Shown piece after piece: positions 53,898 through 62,544 of a stretch of DNA of 64,000 nt. A program made the translations under genes and the position numbers. Source of the DNA: Rhynchopus sp. YZ270_cl-10 (lineage: Eukaryota; Euglenozoa; Diplonemea; Diplonemida; Diplonemidae); assembly GCA_964035575.1 (NCBI GenBank), contig OZ037920.1, positions 496,001 through 560,000 on the forward strand, in the 5' to 3' direction. Within the stretch, counting starts at the first letter, position 1; each line of letters opens with the position of its first letter. The notes under the pieces are model-generated. The model was not told where the DNA came from and did no database searches. It worked only from the letters and a program-made list of their open reading frames with translations.

Positions 53898-53967
53898 AGC
53901 AAGGGTACATTTTTTGCACCCTCTTTGCCTTCTTTTCGTTTAGAAAAGAAAGTATATGAAATAATAT
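53898..53967 (+). repeat. Module E copy (empty-site reference)
   Basis: AGGGTACATTTTTTGCACCC then CTTCTTTTCG and TAGAAAAGAAAGTATATGAA, uninterrupted. It shows the pre-insertion form of the site at 56432. Confidence 0.72.
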
Positions 53968-54561
53968 TATGGGAATGCCGTTTTTCTTTTCTTTGCCACC
54001 ATAGCAACTCTCATTAAAACCCGGCGACTTCATGTCGTCTATAACCAAAAACAAAATTTTTTTTTCTGCCACCGTGTTTTTTTGTCAATGCTACTCTTAT
54101 TCTAGAAAACTCCCCCACCTCTCCTTCCCATCCCCATTTTTTTTTTTTTTTTGAAAGAAAAAAATGGTGGTTGCAAACCTTGCAAAACACGCCTTCAAAA
54201 AAAGCAAAACAAAACAAAAAAACAAAAAAAAACCACTGGCAAATACACACGTACCACTGAAAAGGTATCAAAGAATCAGCATAAGTTTTTATTGCAATCT
54301 TTCTAAAAAAAAAAAAAAACGAAGGAAAAAAAACCCCTTCTCAATTTGCGGGGAGGGAAGAATGATAGTATGTTGTAGGAGGAAGTAAACGATTTATTGT
54401 TTTTTTTTTTTTCAACGTGTGGTGGGAAATTCCATGTCGTTTGCTGTCAGGTGAAAGAAAACTTAAAAGGGTACAATGCTTTTTTTTCATTTCATGGAAT
54501 CCGTCGCGTAACCTTGTCATACCCTTTTCCCCTTTCCCCTTTCCACTTCCCCCTTATATTC

Positions 54562-54656
54562 TTGGTATGACTGCATGGTTGGGGGGTCCACCCCCCGGTG
54601 CATCGGTCATGTACCAAAGGTACACTGCCATGAGAGGGCTTTTGTATTTCAAGTTC
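54562..54656 (+). repeat. Module F copy 3
   Basis: GTATGACTGCATGGTTGGGG, CACCCCCCGGTGCATCGGTC, GTACCAAAGGTACACTGCCA and GAGAGGGCTTTTGTATTTCA; it starts later than copies 1 and 2. Confidence 0.64.
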
Positions 54657-54871
54657 AATTTTTTTATTTTTGTTTTGGGGAACATTTTTTGATCCCTCCT
54701 TCCTATGCTATCAATTTATTGATTGCATATGTTGCTTTGTTTTGTTTTATATCCTATGTTTCCGTCACAAAAAATTGTTGTTACTGATATTATTAGCCTT
54801 TTATTTTACTTTCGATTTATAAAAAAGAAATCTCATTTTGTTTTGTTTTTTGTTTGATACCGATTGTGATC

Positions 54872-54910
54872 AAGGTGATTTAGCATGAGAAGCTTAGGTT
54901 CATATGAGCT
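54872..54910 (+). repeat. CTAAGC-type module
   Basis: AAGGTGATTTAGCATGAGAA then GCTTAGGTTCATATGAGC; the first arm is TTTAGC. Confidence 0.6.
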
Positions 54911-54974
54911 TTTCTTTGTATGTATTTATTGGTAATACCTTGATCCTTGGGCCTGGCCCCTAACGGAAAAAAAA

Positions 54975-55024
54975 TTAGAGTTTGCGAATACAAAGGAAAC
55001 CATATTATTCCAACAATTTATCGA
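54975..55024 (+). repeat. Module A, highly diverged
   Basis: Only TTAGAGTTTGCGAATACAA and ATTATTCCAACAATTTATCG recall the module; the middle is lost. Confidence 0.45.
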
Positions 55025-56043
55025 TAAAATAAATTAAAAGTTTTTTTTTTCTTCCTGAGCAGCTTCATCTTTTCCGCCAATACTCTCTTTTTTCATTATA
55101 ATTTTGCATTATTATGCAGTCCCCCTATAATACAAGGTTCACTTGGTCTTCTCTCTCTTACAAGTTTCAATCTTGTTCAATTTTCAACGCATCCGTAATG
55201 ATTTTTGTCAAAAAGAATTTTTTTTTTATCCCTCTCAAAAAAGAGCTATTCTGGGCGAATTCACTGGGAATGTTCATGCTGACTGACCCCGTTCTCTTGC
55301 ACTATTTTATTCATTTCTCTCTTTTTTGTTTTATTTATTTTGAAATAATTTGTTTTTAGTTTTTGTTCAACAACCTCTCACGTTTTTTGAAGTATCTTAC
55401 CTTATTACTGTTACTCAATAGACCAATGTGGCATAAATGTTTGTTTTTTTCAACCTCTCTTTTATTTAGAAAAATTTTCTTCAGAAAATAAACGAAACCC
55501 TGATGTTTGGTTTGTAAATATTTCATTCAAGATGACTAAACACAATGAAGCTTTATGCCGGCTGTTTCTTTGGAGTGAGGCCACCTTATTGCACACAGGG
55601 AGAGCTGCCACACCCAGGGGTGAGATGTGCTACCTGTTAATGACTTCTCGAGCCCGCGTTGCACGCGGTTAGCCCCAAAGGGAAGACACGTAGATATTTT
55701 TTTGTTCAATATACCAACTGCAACGGAAAAGTGTGAGTGAAGAGCAGGCTATTTTTGTGCACAAATATCAACACCCAACGTTGTAACGTTGTACACATAT
55801 GGTTAGCACTTCTTCCAAATGCAAAAAAGTACTCAAAATAAAAGCGTCCCTCGGGACTCCCCTCCCTTTTTTTTTTTTGCCGATGGATAATTCCATCTTT
55901 CAAAAAAAAAAAAAATCTTATTCTTCCCCACCCTTTGGATATGTGGAAGGATGTATGCACGAGGCATTTTCATCTTTCAATTTTTTTCTTCTTTTGTATA
56001 TTGAGTCGCATACTTTCGGTGTATAACGCTGATGCAAAAAGAA

Positions 56044-56105
56044 AGTGGAGATTGCACTAACTGTGGCAAAACACAACTGAGGCAACTACACTACAATTTA
56101 TCAAA
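56044..56105 (+). repeat. Module A copy (short)
   Basis: AGTGGAGATTGCACTAACTG, AACACAACTGAGGCAAC, then CACTACAATTTATC with TCCAAC lost. Confidence 0.7.
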
Positions 56106-56376
56106 AAGAAAAAAAAATCTTATCAGATCTGTCACTTTAAAGGAAACCGAAAGGGAATGTCATTTGTGTCTACATTCTCACCTTTTAAAAAAAAGCTGGC
56201 ATTTTTCTCTCTCTTCCCCCCCTCAGAAAGAACTTTGTTTGATACTCATATGAGCCGATTCCTGCAAAACACAGAATCCACCCCATGGTATTTCCGTCTC
56301 GTTTCGATCAACTTCGTTTTATCCCCCCCCTATTTTTCTTTTGATATTTAAGAACAACAAACACAAACAAAAAAAA

Positions 56377-56432
56377 GCAAGGGTACTTCTTTAGCACCCT
56401 CTGTACCTTCTTTTCATTAGAAAAAGAATGTA
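56377..56432 (+). repeat. Module E copy, split by an insertion
   Basis: GCAAGGGTACTTCTTTAGCA then CCCTCTGTACC and CTTCTTTTCATTAGAAAAAG; the module resumes at 56563 with TATATGAAACAAT. The interruption at TA is the element at 56433. Confidence 0.72.
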
Positions 56433-56562
56433 CCGTATTCGTAAATATGTTCGACCGTACTAATGTTCGACCGTAAATATGTTCGACCGTAATAAAGTTC
56501 GTCATTTTCCGGATTTTTCTGGAAGTTCGACACTTTACGGTCGAACATATTTACGAATACGG
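56433..56562. mobile_element. 130-bp TA-flanked MITE with CCGTATTCGTA ends
   Basis: The ends CCGTATTCGTAAATATGTTC and GAACATATTTACGAATACGG are perfect inverted repeats (extending to about 27 bp with CGACCGTA), flanked by TA (56431-56432 and 56563-56564). GTTCGACCGTA recurs three times in the left half. The insertion splits module E exactly at TA, so the duplication can be read against the empty copy at 53952. Confidence 0.85.
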
Positions 56563-56581
56563 TATATGAAACAATATTTAA

Positions 56582-57988
56582 CCCTTTAAGGACCAGAGGG
56601 GACATATATGTCCACGCAACCACCTAAATTGGCTTCCACTAGGACTTTTTGAAGATTTTTTTTTTAAATGAGAAGATTTTGTGCGAAATCTTTCAAAAGA
56701 CGCAAGATTCGATTTTTTTTGACGCTCTCATCCCCTCTCATCCACACCCGGCATTATCACATAATAGGGTATTTTGGGTCATTTTTGGGGAATAATGTAC
56801 CATTCTGACGCGCTTGAGTCATCAGAGGATTCAAACTTTGGTGTGCAGGGAACCATTTTGTACGGTCTTCAGAACGAAACTAAAATAATGGAAAATACCC
56901 GCGACTGGGCAAAGTAACACGCGTAGTTGCAGTTCCTGACCCTGAACTGGATGTGCCTCTTCTCCGTGTATTTATTGCATTTTGTCTTTTGAGGAACATT
57001 GTACAGAATGGTTATTTCCCTCCCTCCCGCCAAAGCCCGAGGGACCCTTGAGGGAGGTCAGGGCTCCCCGAGGGCCGAAGGCCCGAGGGAAGCCCTGGCC
57101 TCCCGAAAGGGGTCCCGAGGGCCAAGGGAGGGTGGGATGTAACTTTGTGCCCCGATCCGTGGCTTTTTGTGCCCGACTGTCGTTTTTCATTTTTTGCCTG
57201 TAAAAACCCTGTATAAGGGGTGCAGCATGGGGGCACATGGTGCCCCACACATGGCTCTTGCACGCCAAATTGCCCTCAAATTGCCCGGAATGCCACGCAT
57301 GGGGCAATCTAGACCGTTTTTGGACCGATTTTCGCGACCAAAAAAATTTTTTTCGGAGGGTCCCTTCGAAATTTCGGCGGGAGGGTACGGAAAGCCACAG
57401 GGAGGGGTACAAAATCTATATCAACACGGTCAAGGTACAGAGACACTGGCAGGAGGGTGTTGGTCGACAACTTCTTCTTGCTTGGGAAACAGGCGTCTGA
57501 AAACAGATTACATGTGCGTGGGATGCGGCGTTCACCTTTGTTCAGCACCATGCCAAGTTGGCCAAAAGTCCCAAAAGCCCCAACTTTTGTACTGTCCAAC
57601 CTCTGTACAATTACGGTATATGTAGTTGGTTGGTACCTTCTCTCCATGCAGTGAGACATTATCTACTAGGACTTTTTGATCGACTTTTTTTTCTTTTGAA
57701 AGATTTTGAACCGATCTTTCAAATAAAGCCATTTTCGAAAACCGAAAAAACAGGTGCGCAGCCGGAATAATTTTTTTCTTCAAAATTTTCAGAAAAAAAT
57801 ATCAGCTCTCCTCAATTTTCCATTTTCCATTTTTCTCATTTTATTTCGATTTCTGCTCCATTTGAAAGATCTGCTCAAAATCTTTCAATTGCGGCCAGGT
57901 ACGATCAAAAATATGCATCAGATCACATTTTACCTACGGGAGAGAAGATCCTAGCAAATCGAAAAAATCGGTCGTGGTCCGTAAAGGG
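56582..57988 (+). mobile_element. piggyBac-like DNA transposon, non-autonomous remnant
   Basis: TTAA on both sides (56578-56581 and 57989-57992), with CCCTTTAAGGACCA at the left and TGGTCCGTAAAGGG at the right as inverted ends: the TTAA-CCY target and terminus of the piggyBac superfamily. The interior is GC-rich in the middle (57030-57160). On the + strand near the right end, 57495-57560 encodes KTDYMCVGCGVHLCSAPC, resembling the C-terminal cysteine-rich zinc domain of piggyBac transposases, where a CxxCxxxLCxxPC pattern follows the catalytic region. The DDD catalytic core is not recognisable, so the copy should be unable to move by itself. Confidence 0.82.
57495..57628 (+). pseudogene. piggyBac transposase C-terminal remnant
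   Basis: In the + frame running from 57167 to the stop at 57625, the last 45 residues hold C-x2-C-x4-C-x3-C spacing (CVGCGVHLCSAPC) preceded by basic residues (NRRLKTDYM), as in the cysteine-rich end of piggyBac proteins. Upstream residues (GAHGAPHMALARQ and so on) match nothing I recognise, so the main part of the transposase is lost or decayed. The remnant reads toward the right terminus, as in complete members. Confidence 0.6.
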
Positions 57989-58091
57989 TTAAGTGTGTCG
58001 ACAGATGTATTCATCTTTCAAGTTGTCTTCTTTTGAATTGGCGCCTGTATATGTGCCCGCAGACTGTTCCTCAAAAAAAAAAAAATGTTTA

Positions 58092-58152
58092 GTATAGTGG
58101 AGCACACTTTAGGGTGGGGCTACACTAATACAACCAAGTTTTCAAAAAAAAA
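58092..58152 (+). repeat. Module B copy
   Basis: TATAGTGGAGCACACTTTAG then GGGGCTACACTAATACAACC and AAGTTTTC; only 5 nt separate its A-tail from module A. Confidence 0.73.
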
Positions 58153-58157
58153 TTGGA

Positions 58158-58226
58158 AAGTGGAGATTGCATCAAACTGTGGCAACACAACTGAGGCAAA
58201 CCTACACTACTCCAATAATTTATCAA
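58158..58226 (+). repeat. Module A copy
   Basis: AGTGGAGATTGCATCAAACT, ACACAACTGAGGCAAACC, then TCCAATAATTTATC. It directly follows a B copy. Confidence 0.74.
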
Positions 58227-58239
58227 AAAGAAATATTAC

Positions 58240-58361
58240 TGGTGTGATTCACAGGGTGCGGACAACCCACGGGAGAACCATGGTGAACTGTTTCGGGCTA
58301 TATTAAGATTTGCGGAGCACCTTCGGGGGAACCACGGAGAATCCGTTTGGTGATCACACCA
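58240..58361. mobile_element. Second TGGTGTGAT MITE, 122 bp
   Basis: Same ends as the element at 49594, with ATTAC on both sides (58235-58239 and 58362-58366). It is 34 bp shorter, having lost some CCACGG repeats. Its right target duplication overlaps the left TA of the next element. Confidence 0.82.
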
Positions 58362-58365
58362 ATTA

Positions 58366-58773
58366 CCGTCTTTTGAAAAATTATGGACCAGAAAAATAGG
58401 TCCATAAAAAAAAAAAATCCCAAAAAGTCCATAATTGTTCTGGTCCATCATTGTTCTGGTCCATGTTATTTCTGGTCCATCTGTGTTTGGCTTTTTTTTT
58501 GAACTTGTCCATTTTCAGACCCATTCCGAGCTTTCGGTACCGCACGTTGGCGGGGCATCTCGGCTTATATGTGGGCCCGGTAGACCCATTCCGAGCTTTC
58601 TCCCCACACAAGCGGTCGTCAAAATTCTGGACAAGTACAAAAAAACCCCACACATGTGTCGGACCAGAAAAATAGGTCCATAAAAAAAAAAAATCCCAAA
58701 AGGTCCATAATTGTTCTGGTCTATCATTATTCTGGTCCATGTTATTTCTGGTCCATATTTTTTCAAAAGACGG
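58366..58773. mobile_element. TA-flanked element with CCGTCTTTTGAAAAA ends
   Basis: 408 bp, with ends CCGTCTTTTGAAAAA and TTTTTTCAAAAGACGG and TA on both sides (58364-58365 and 58774-58775). Each end carries a set of GGACCAGAA/TTCTGGTCC strings, and a block with AGGTCCATAAAAA and TCCATAATTGTTCTGGTC is present in direct orientation at both ends (58392-58460 and 58673-58740). The GC-rich centre repeats GACCCATTCCGAGCTTTC. No coding region. Confidence 0.76.
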
Positions 58774-58870
58774 TACTTCGTTTCACGTTATTGACGCACG
58801 CTATAATACTCCGTAAAGGACTCTTGTTTTATAATATTGTTACTCAAAAACATACCTTCATTTCTCTTCC

Positions 58871-58908
58871 AAGGTGACCTTGTGCTGAGAGGCTTAGGTT
58901 CATCTTCC
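58871..58908 (+). repeat. CTAAGC-type module
   Basis: AAGGTGACCTTGTGCTGAGA then GGCTTAGGTTCATCTTCC; the first arm is altered. Confidence 0.58.
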
Positions 58909-59086
58909 AATTTTTTTTTCCCTTCCCCATTCTCGGGTTGCAGTAAATAAGTTGAAACGTATCTTTTATTTTGTTTGTTTGTTTTTTAAAGTATATTTTT
59001 GTTTGAAAACTCTCTCTCAGCATCTTACGTTTATTATTTTGTATTTTGTATTATTGTTATTTTAAATGCCAAAATTTTTTGCTCAT

Positions 59087-59222
59087 AGGAAATAGAAACC
59101 ACTGATGGTGCCCGCTAGCTTTTGTTTACCCCCTCCTTTTTTTCTTCACCTACCTCTTTACACCACAGCCTATACCACACTTTTTTAAAAAATTCAACAG
59201 CTTTGCGGAGCGACGAAAACAA
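59087..59222 (+). repeat. Module J copy 2
   Basis: GGAAATAGAAACCACTGATG, GTGCCCGCTAGCTTTTGTTT, then CAACAGCTTTGCGGAGCGAC; order and spacing as at 39726. Confidence 0.6.
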
Positions 59223-59449
59223 GCATTTTATTTTTTTCTTATTTACTTATCATCATCTCCTGAAAGTCGGTTTTCTATTTCGTTTATTATTTTTTTTTGA
59301 ATTATTTTAAGATGGTGCAGGGGTTCCATACCAGCCCGTCTCTCAGTTGTTGTTTTTTTTTTTCTCTCTTTTTTCCTCACACTATATTTTGTTTTGTTTG
59401 TTCTTCCTTATTCCGGATTCCGCCTGATTTTTTCCGCATATTGGCGCGT

Positions 59450-59527
59450 TTTGGCGGGGTTTTTCGGTTCCTATTCGGTCCTAAGCGCGCCTTTACGCGA
59501 CTGTACGCGGGGTAAAAAAAAATCAGA
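59450..59527 (-). repeat. Relative of the 182-251 element
   Basis: GGCGGGGTTTTTCGGTTCC, ATTCGGTCCTAAGCGCG and ACGCGGGGTAAAAAAAAATC correspond to the reverse complement of 182-251 with insertions. The ends have decayed. Confidence 0.55.
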
Positions 59528-59684
59528 TGGTTATTTGATTCCTTTCTTACCCACCCACCTCTCTCTTTCTCCCTCCCTCCCCTCTCAACTGAGCACTATG
59601 TTCAGCATTAATATGAGAGGTTGTTGCGTCTTCTCCATCTTCAGACAAGGTGATCGTCGATACAACAAAACTATTTAAAAAATT

Positions 59685-61919
59685 GAGAAAAGTTCGATTT
59701 CGGCCTCGAAAATTACCGTGACACCGATTTGTCACGGAATTTTGTCACGGAATTTTTTTGAAAGATTCGATTTCGTGACAAAAAAAAATCGATTTCGTGA
59801 CAAACCAATTTTTTCATTGACACACAAAATTCGATTTCGTGACAAACCGATTTTTTCATTGACAAAAAAAAATTCGATTTCGTGACAAATCCAAAAATTC
59901 AGTGACAAAAAAATGTCAATGAAAAAATGGATTTTGTCAAGGAAACCGAACTTTTTGTCACGGAAAAAGTCGTGACAGAAATGGATTTTGTCAAGGAAAC
60001 CAAACTTTTTGTCACGGAAAAAGTCGTGACAGGGCACTGGGTACTGGGTACACTGGATACAAGGATAAAAGTCGTGAAAGAGCAACCACAGCTCCACATG
60101 ACAAACACAAAAGTGTCCAGTCACGTGGGGCATTCATGCACTGAGGAGATAATGATCCAACAATTTACAAGAAAGATTACTTAACCTACTGCTGGAAATT
60201 GCCAGGTCGTAGTAACACACAAAGTGTGCCTCCGTTCGGGAAGACCGGATATTCTAGAGACCAAAAAGGCCTCAAGAATATCTTCCGGTAGTCAAGGTAT
60301 AACCGAATGAACGGCCCAAGACCCCCGTGGAGAAGTTAAATGTGTAATGCTATCAGGTAGAAACTGCGAACACTGTCTTACCCTCCTCAATGCATGGTGG
60401 AAGATGTCTTTGACAACAAATATCCTGTACCCAGGTACCAGGTTCCCAGACCCACGTAGTACCACGTCGCAGTACTACGCAAAATTTACCACCAGACCCT
60501 GTCTTCGTGCACCTTAAGTACAACGCCGCAGACAGGCCAAACATGCGTTGGACTCAGAGGAATGCCTGCTGTGCAGTGTATCAAACATGAGAACCAACTC
60601 CCAGCAACAAGGGGCGCCTTTTGGCGGGCGTTGTTGAGGGTGTTTGGGGTGCAAAGTTTTCCACAATTTTGATGCGCGGGTACAGAAGTGTTATCTTGTT
60701 CTTTCATCTCTAGGAATGTAAATGTCAATCGCGTTTAACTACCACTAGGGCTTGTTCAGTGAACCCACGAGGGGTCGAAGGGGGTTGGTTATCCCATATC
60801 TATCAAAGGTTGTGTCGACCAGGCGAATCCACTATGTTACGCTGTATGATGATAAATCCGAAGAAATAACAGTGCATAGCAACTGCAGGAAGTTTGTTAA
60901 AAAGAGTGCCTCACGCTACACAAACCACCACCCGCGATTGACTTAGATGTTATAACAAAGAGAATTCAGAACAAAACAACACCCTGCCCCATACACACTA
61001 AATTGTCATGCTTCAAGAGCATGCCTGGGCCAAAATTACTATGACGAAAAGGCAACAAGACCACCCACAAGGAGTGTGAATTGTGCACTGGTTTTCTGGG
61101 GGAACAAACAATATTTTCTTGTGTCTAGTCCTCCGGAAGCAGAGGACAGACTTTCCGGAAGGTTTCCAAAGTCGAATTTCTTGCACTAGCTATGCTCCCT
61201 GGTTAATGGCTATAGCAGTGACTGACAAAGTGTTCCCACCCCCCTTTCCACCACCATAATAACCGAACTCTGCTTATCAAACCACAATCTGAATCTGCTT
61301 CCGTCGCATGCGCTGGTGGATTCGATCTGTTTTGGTGTGTGTAATGGAATGTATGGGTGAGGGTTGGGGTATTAGGTATAGAAACGTGCGCACCCATTAA
61401 TTTTTTACCGAATGAAAATGAAATCTGCAATGAGTGTCTGCTGCATATCATTTAGTGGGGCTGGCCTCTGGCCAGAGGCGTGCAAGCCTGACCGTGTTCG
61501 CGATATACTAAGTCTTGCATAATCATAAAGTTATCATACCTTGTGTCTTCAGTCTCTGCCCTTCGGTTTCTAGACAGCTCAAGAATGGCCTCTTTTGTGT
61601 TTGTCAAGTGGCTGTCTGGTCACTTTTCAGTGACTGGCGGGTTGGCTGTCACGACTTTTTCCTTGACAAATTCCATTTTTTTCAATGACATTTTTTTGTC
61701 AATGAAAAAATGGATTTGTCACGAAATCGAATTTTTTTTTGTCAATGAAAAAAGTCATTTGTCACTAAATTGAATTTTGTGTGTCAATGAAAAAATCGGC
61801 TTGTCACGAAATCGATTTTTTTTTGTCACGAAATCGAATCTTTCAAAAAAATTCCGTGACAAAGTACCGTGACAAATCGGTGTCACGGGTATTTTCGAGG
61901 CCGAAATCGAACTTTTCTC
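59685..61919. mobile_element. Mutator-like element with long inverted repeats and 9-bp duplication
   Basis: The 2235-bp unit starts GAGAAAAGTTCGATTTCGG and ends CCGAAATCGAACTTTTCTC. The inverted repeats reach about 250 bp on each side (59685-59940 and 61664-61919) and are made of GATTTCGTGACAAA and TTTCATTGACA subrepeats. TAAAAAATT stands on both sides (59676-59684 and 61920-61928), a 9-bp duplication typical of Mutator-like elements. A 54-bp direct duplication with TTTTGTCAAGGAAACC lies at 59931-60030. No transposase was recognised in the 1.7-kb interior; frames of 60-85 codons there have no family I know. Confidence 0.82.
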
Positions 61920-61931
61920 TAAAAAATTGGA

Positions 61932-61996
61932 CAGTGGAGATTGCACCAACTGTGGCAACACAACCGAGGCAACTACACTACTCCAACAATTTATGA
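61932..61996 (+). repeat. Module A copy
   Basis: AGTGGAGATTGCACCAACTG, ACACAACCGAGGCAACTAC, then TCCAACAATTTATG. It begins 4 nt after the right target duplication of the Mutator-like element. Confidence 0.75.
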
Positions 61997-62132
61997 AAAA
62001 AAAAATCCTTTATCTCGCTTTCGCGAATTCAAGTTGTCGTTTTGAGGCTTTAGACCATCGGACACCTCTTTTTGTGAGACTTATCTCTTTTTTTCTTGAA
62101 TGCACAAATGGTAATAAAAGCTACTTCCTAGA

Positions 62133-62323
62133 GTTGAGGACGATCTGTGTGTTACAGTACTCCCAAGAAACTTGGCGTCCAAATAAATTTGGCAGATTTT
62201 GGCGACTTTTTTTCGGACGCCAAACATATTTGGTGCACTGTATGTCTTTTAAGAATAGGCCTTCGGGCGACTCTGTCCGTACCCTACCTACCTCGGGTCG
62301 GCCATTGTCGGTTCCACAGCAAA
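62133..62323 (+). repeat. Module L copy, interrupted by a MITE
   Basis: GTTGAGGACGATCTGTGTG, then the insertion 62155-62240, then AGGCCTTCGGGCGACTCTGT, a weak ACCC/GGGT stem, and CCATTGTCGGTTCC. The CGAC/GTCG outer pair is kept. Confidence 0.66.
62155..62240. mobile_element. 86-bp TA-flanked CAGTACTCC MITE
   Basis: Ends CAGTACTCC and GGTGCACTG, subterminal CTTGGCGTCC/GGACGCCAAA, with TA at 62153-62154 and 62241-62242. It is the compact form of the element at 36325. The host site is module L, whose uninterrupted copy lies at 47142. Confidence 0.78.
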
Positions 62324-62349
62324 AACAAAACAAAGCAAAAAAAAAACAC

Positions 62350-62409
62350 TATAGTGGGGTTCATCCCGTCTACACTAATATGCAACGAAGTTTTCAAAAA
62401 AAAAAAAAC
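62350..62409 (+). repeat. Module B copy (diverged)
   Basis: TATAGTGGGGTTCATCCCGT then CTACACTAATATGCAACGA and AGTTTTC with an A-tail; the TCGGGTG part is shortened. Confidence 0.64.
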
Positions 62410-62512
62410 TCTCTCCACTTTCCCCTTTCTCTCTTCCCCCCTCCACCAGGTGCCGATTTCTTCTTTTTTATTCGCTTCTCGTTTCCCACTAGACTTTTCC
62501 CTTTTTTTAGCC

Positions 62513-62544
<32 letters not shown>

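Larger units (their letters stand above)
53662..56376. other. Gene-free stretch with E, F, A and CTAAGC modules
   Basis: 55558-55690 resembles the array spacer near 5263-5330 (GGAGTGAGGCCACCTTATTG against GGAATGAGGCCAACCTCC). A divergent module A lies at 54975-55024 and a degenerate CTAAGC module at 55533-55558. No gene. Confidence 0.55.

Noticed and set aside
60752-60946. Frame inside the Mutator-like element as its transposase
   Set aside because: Only 64 codons from a TTG start, with no MULE motif recognised; kept as unassigned interior.
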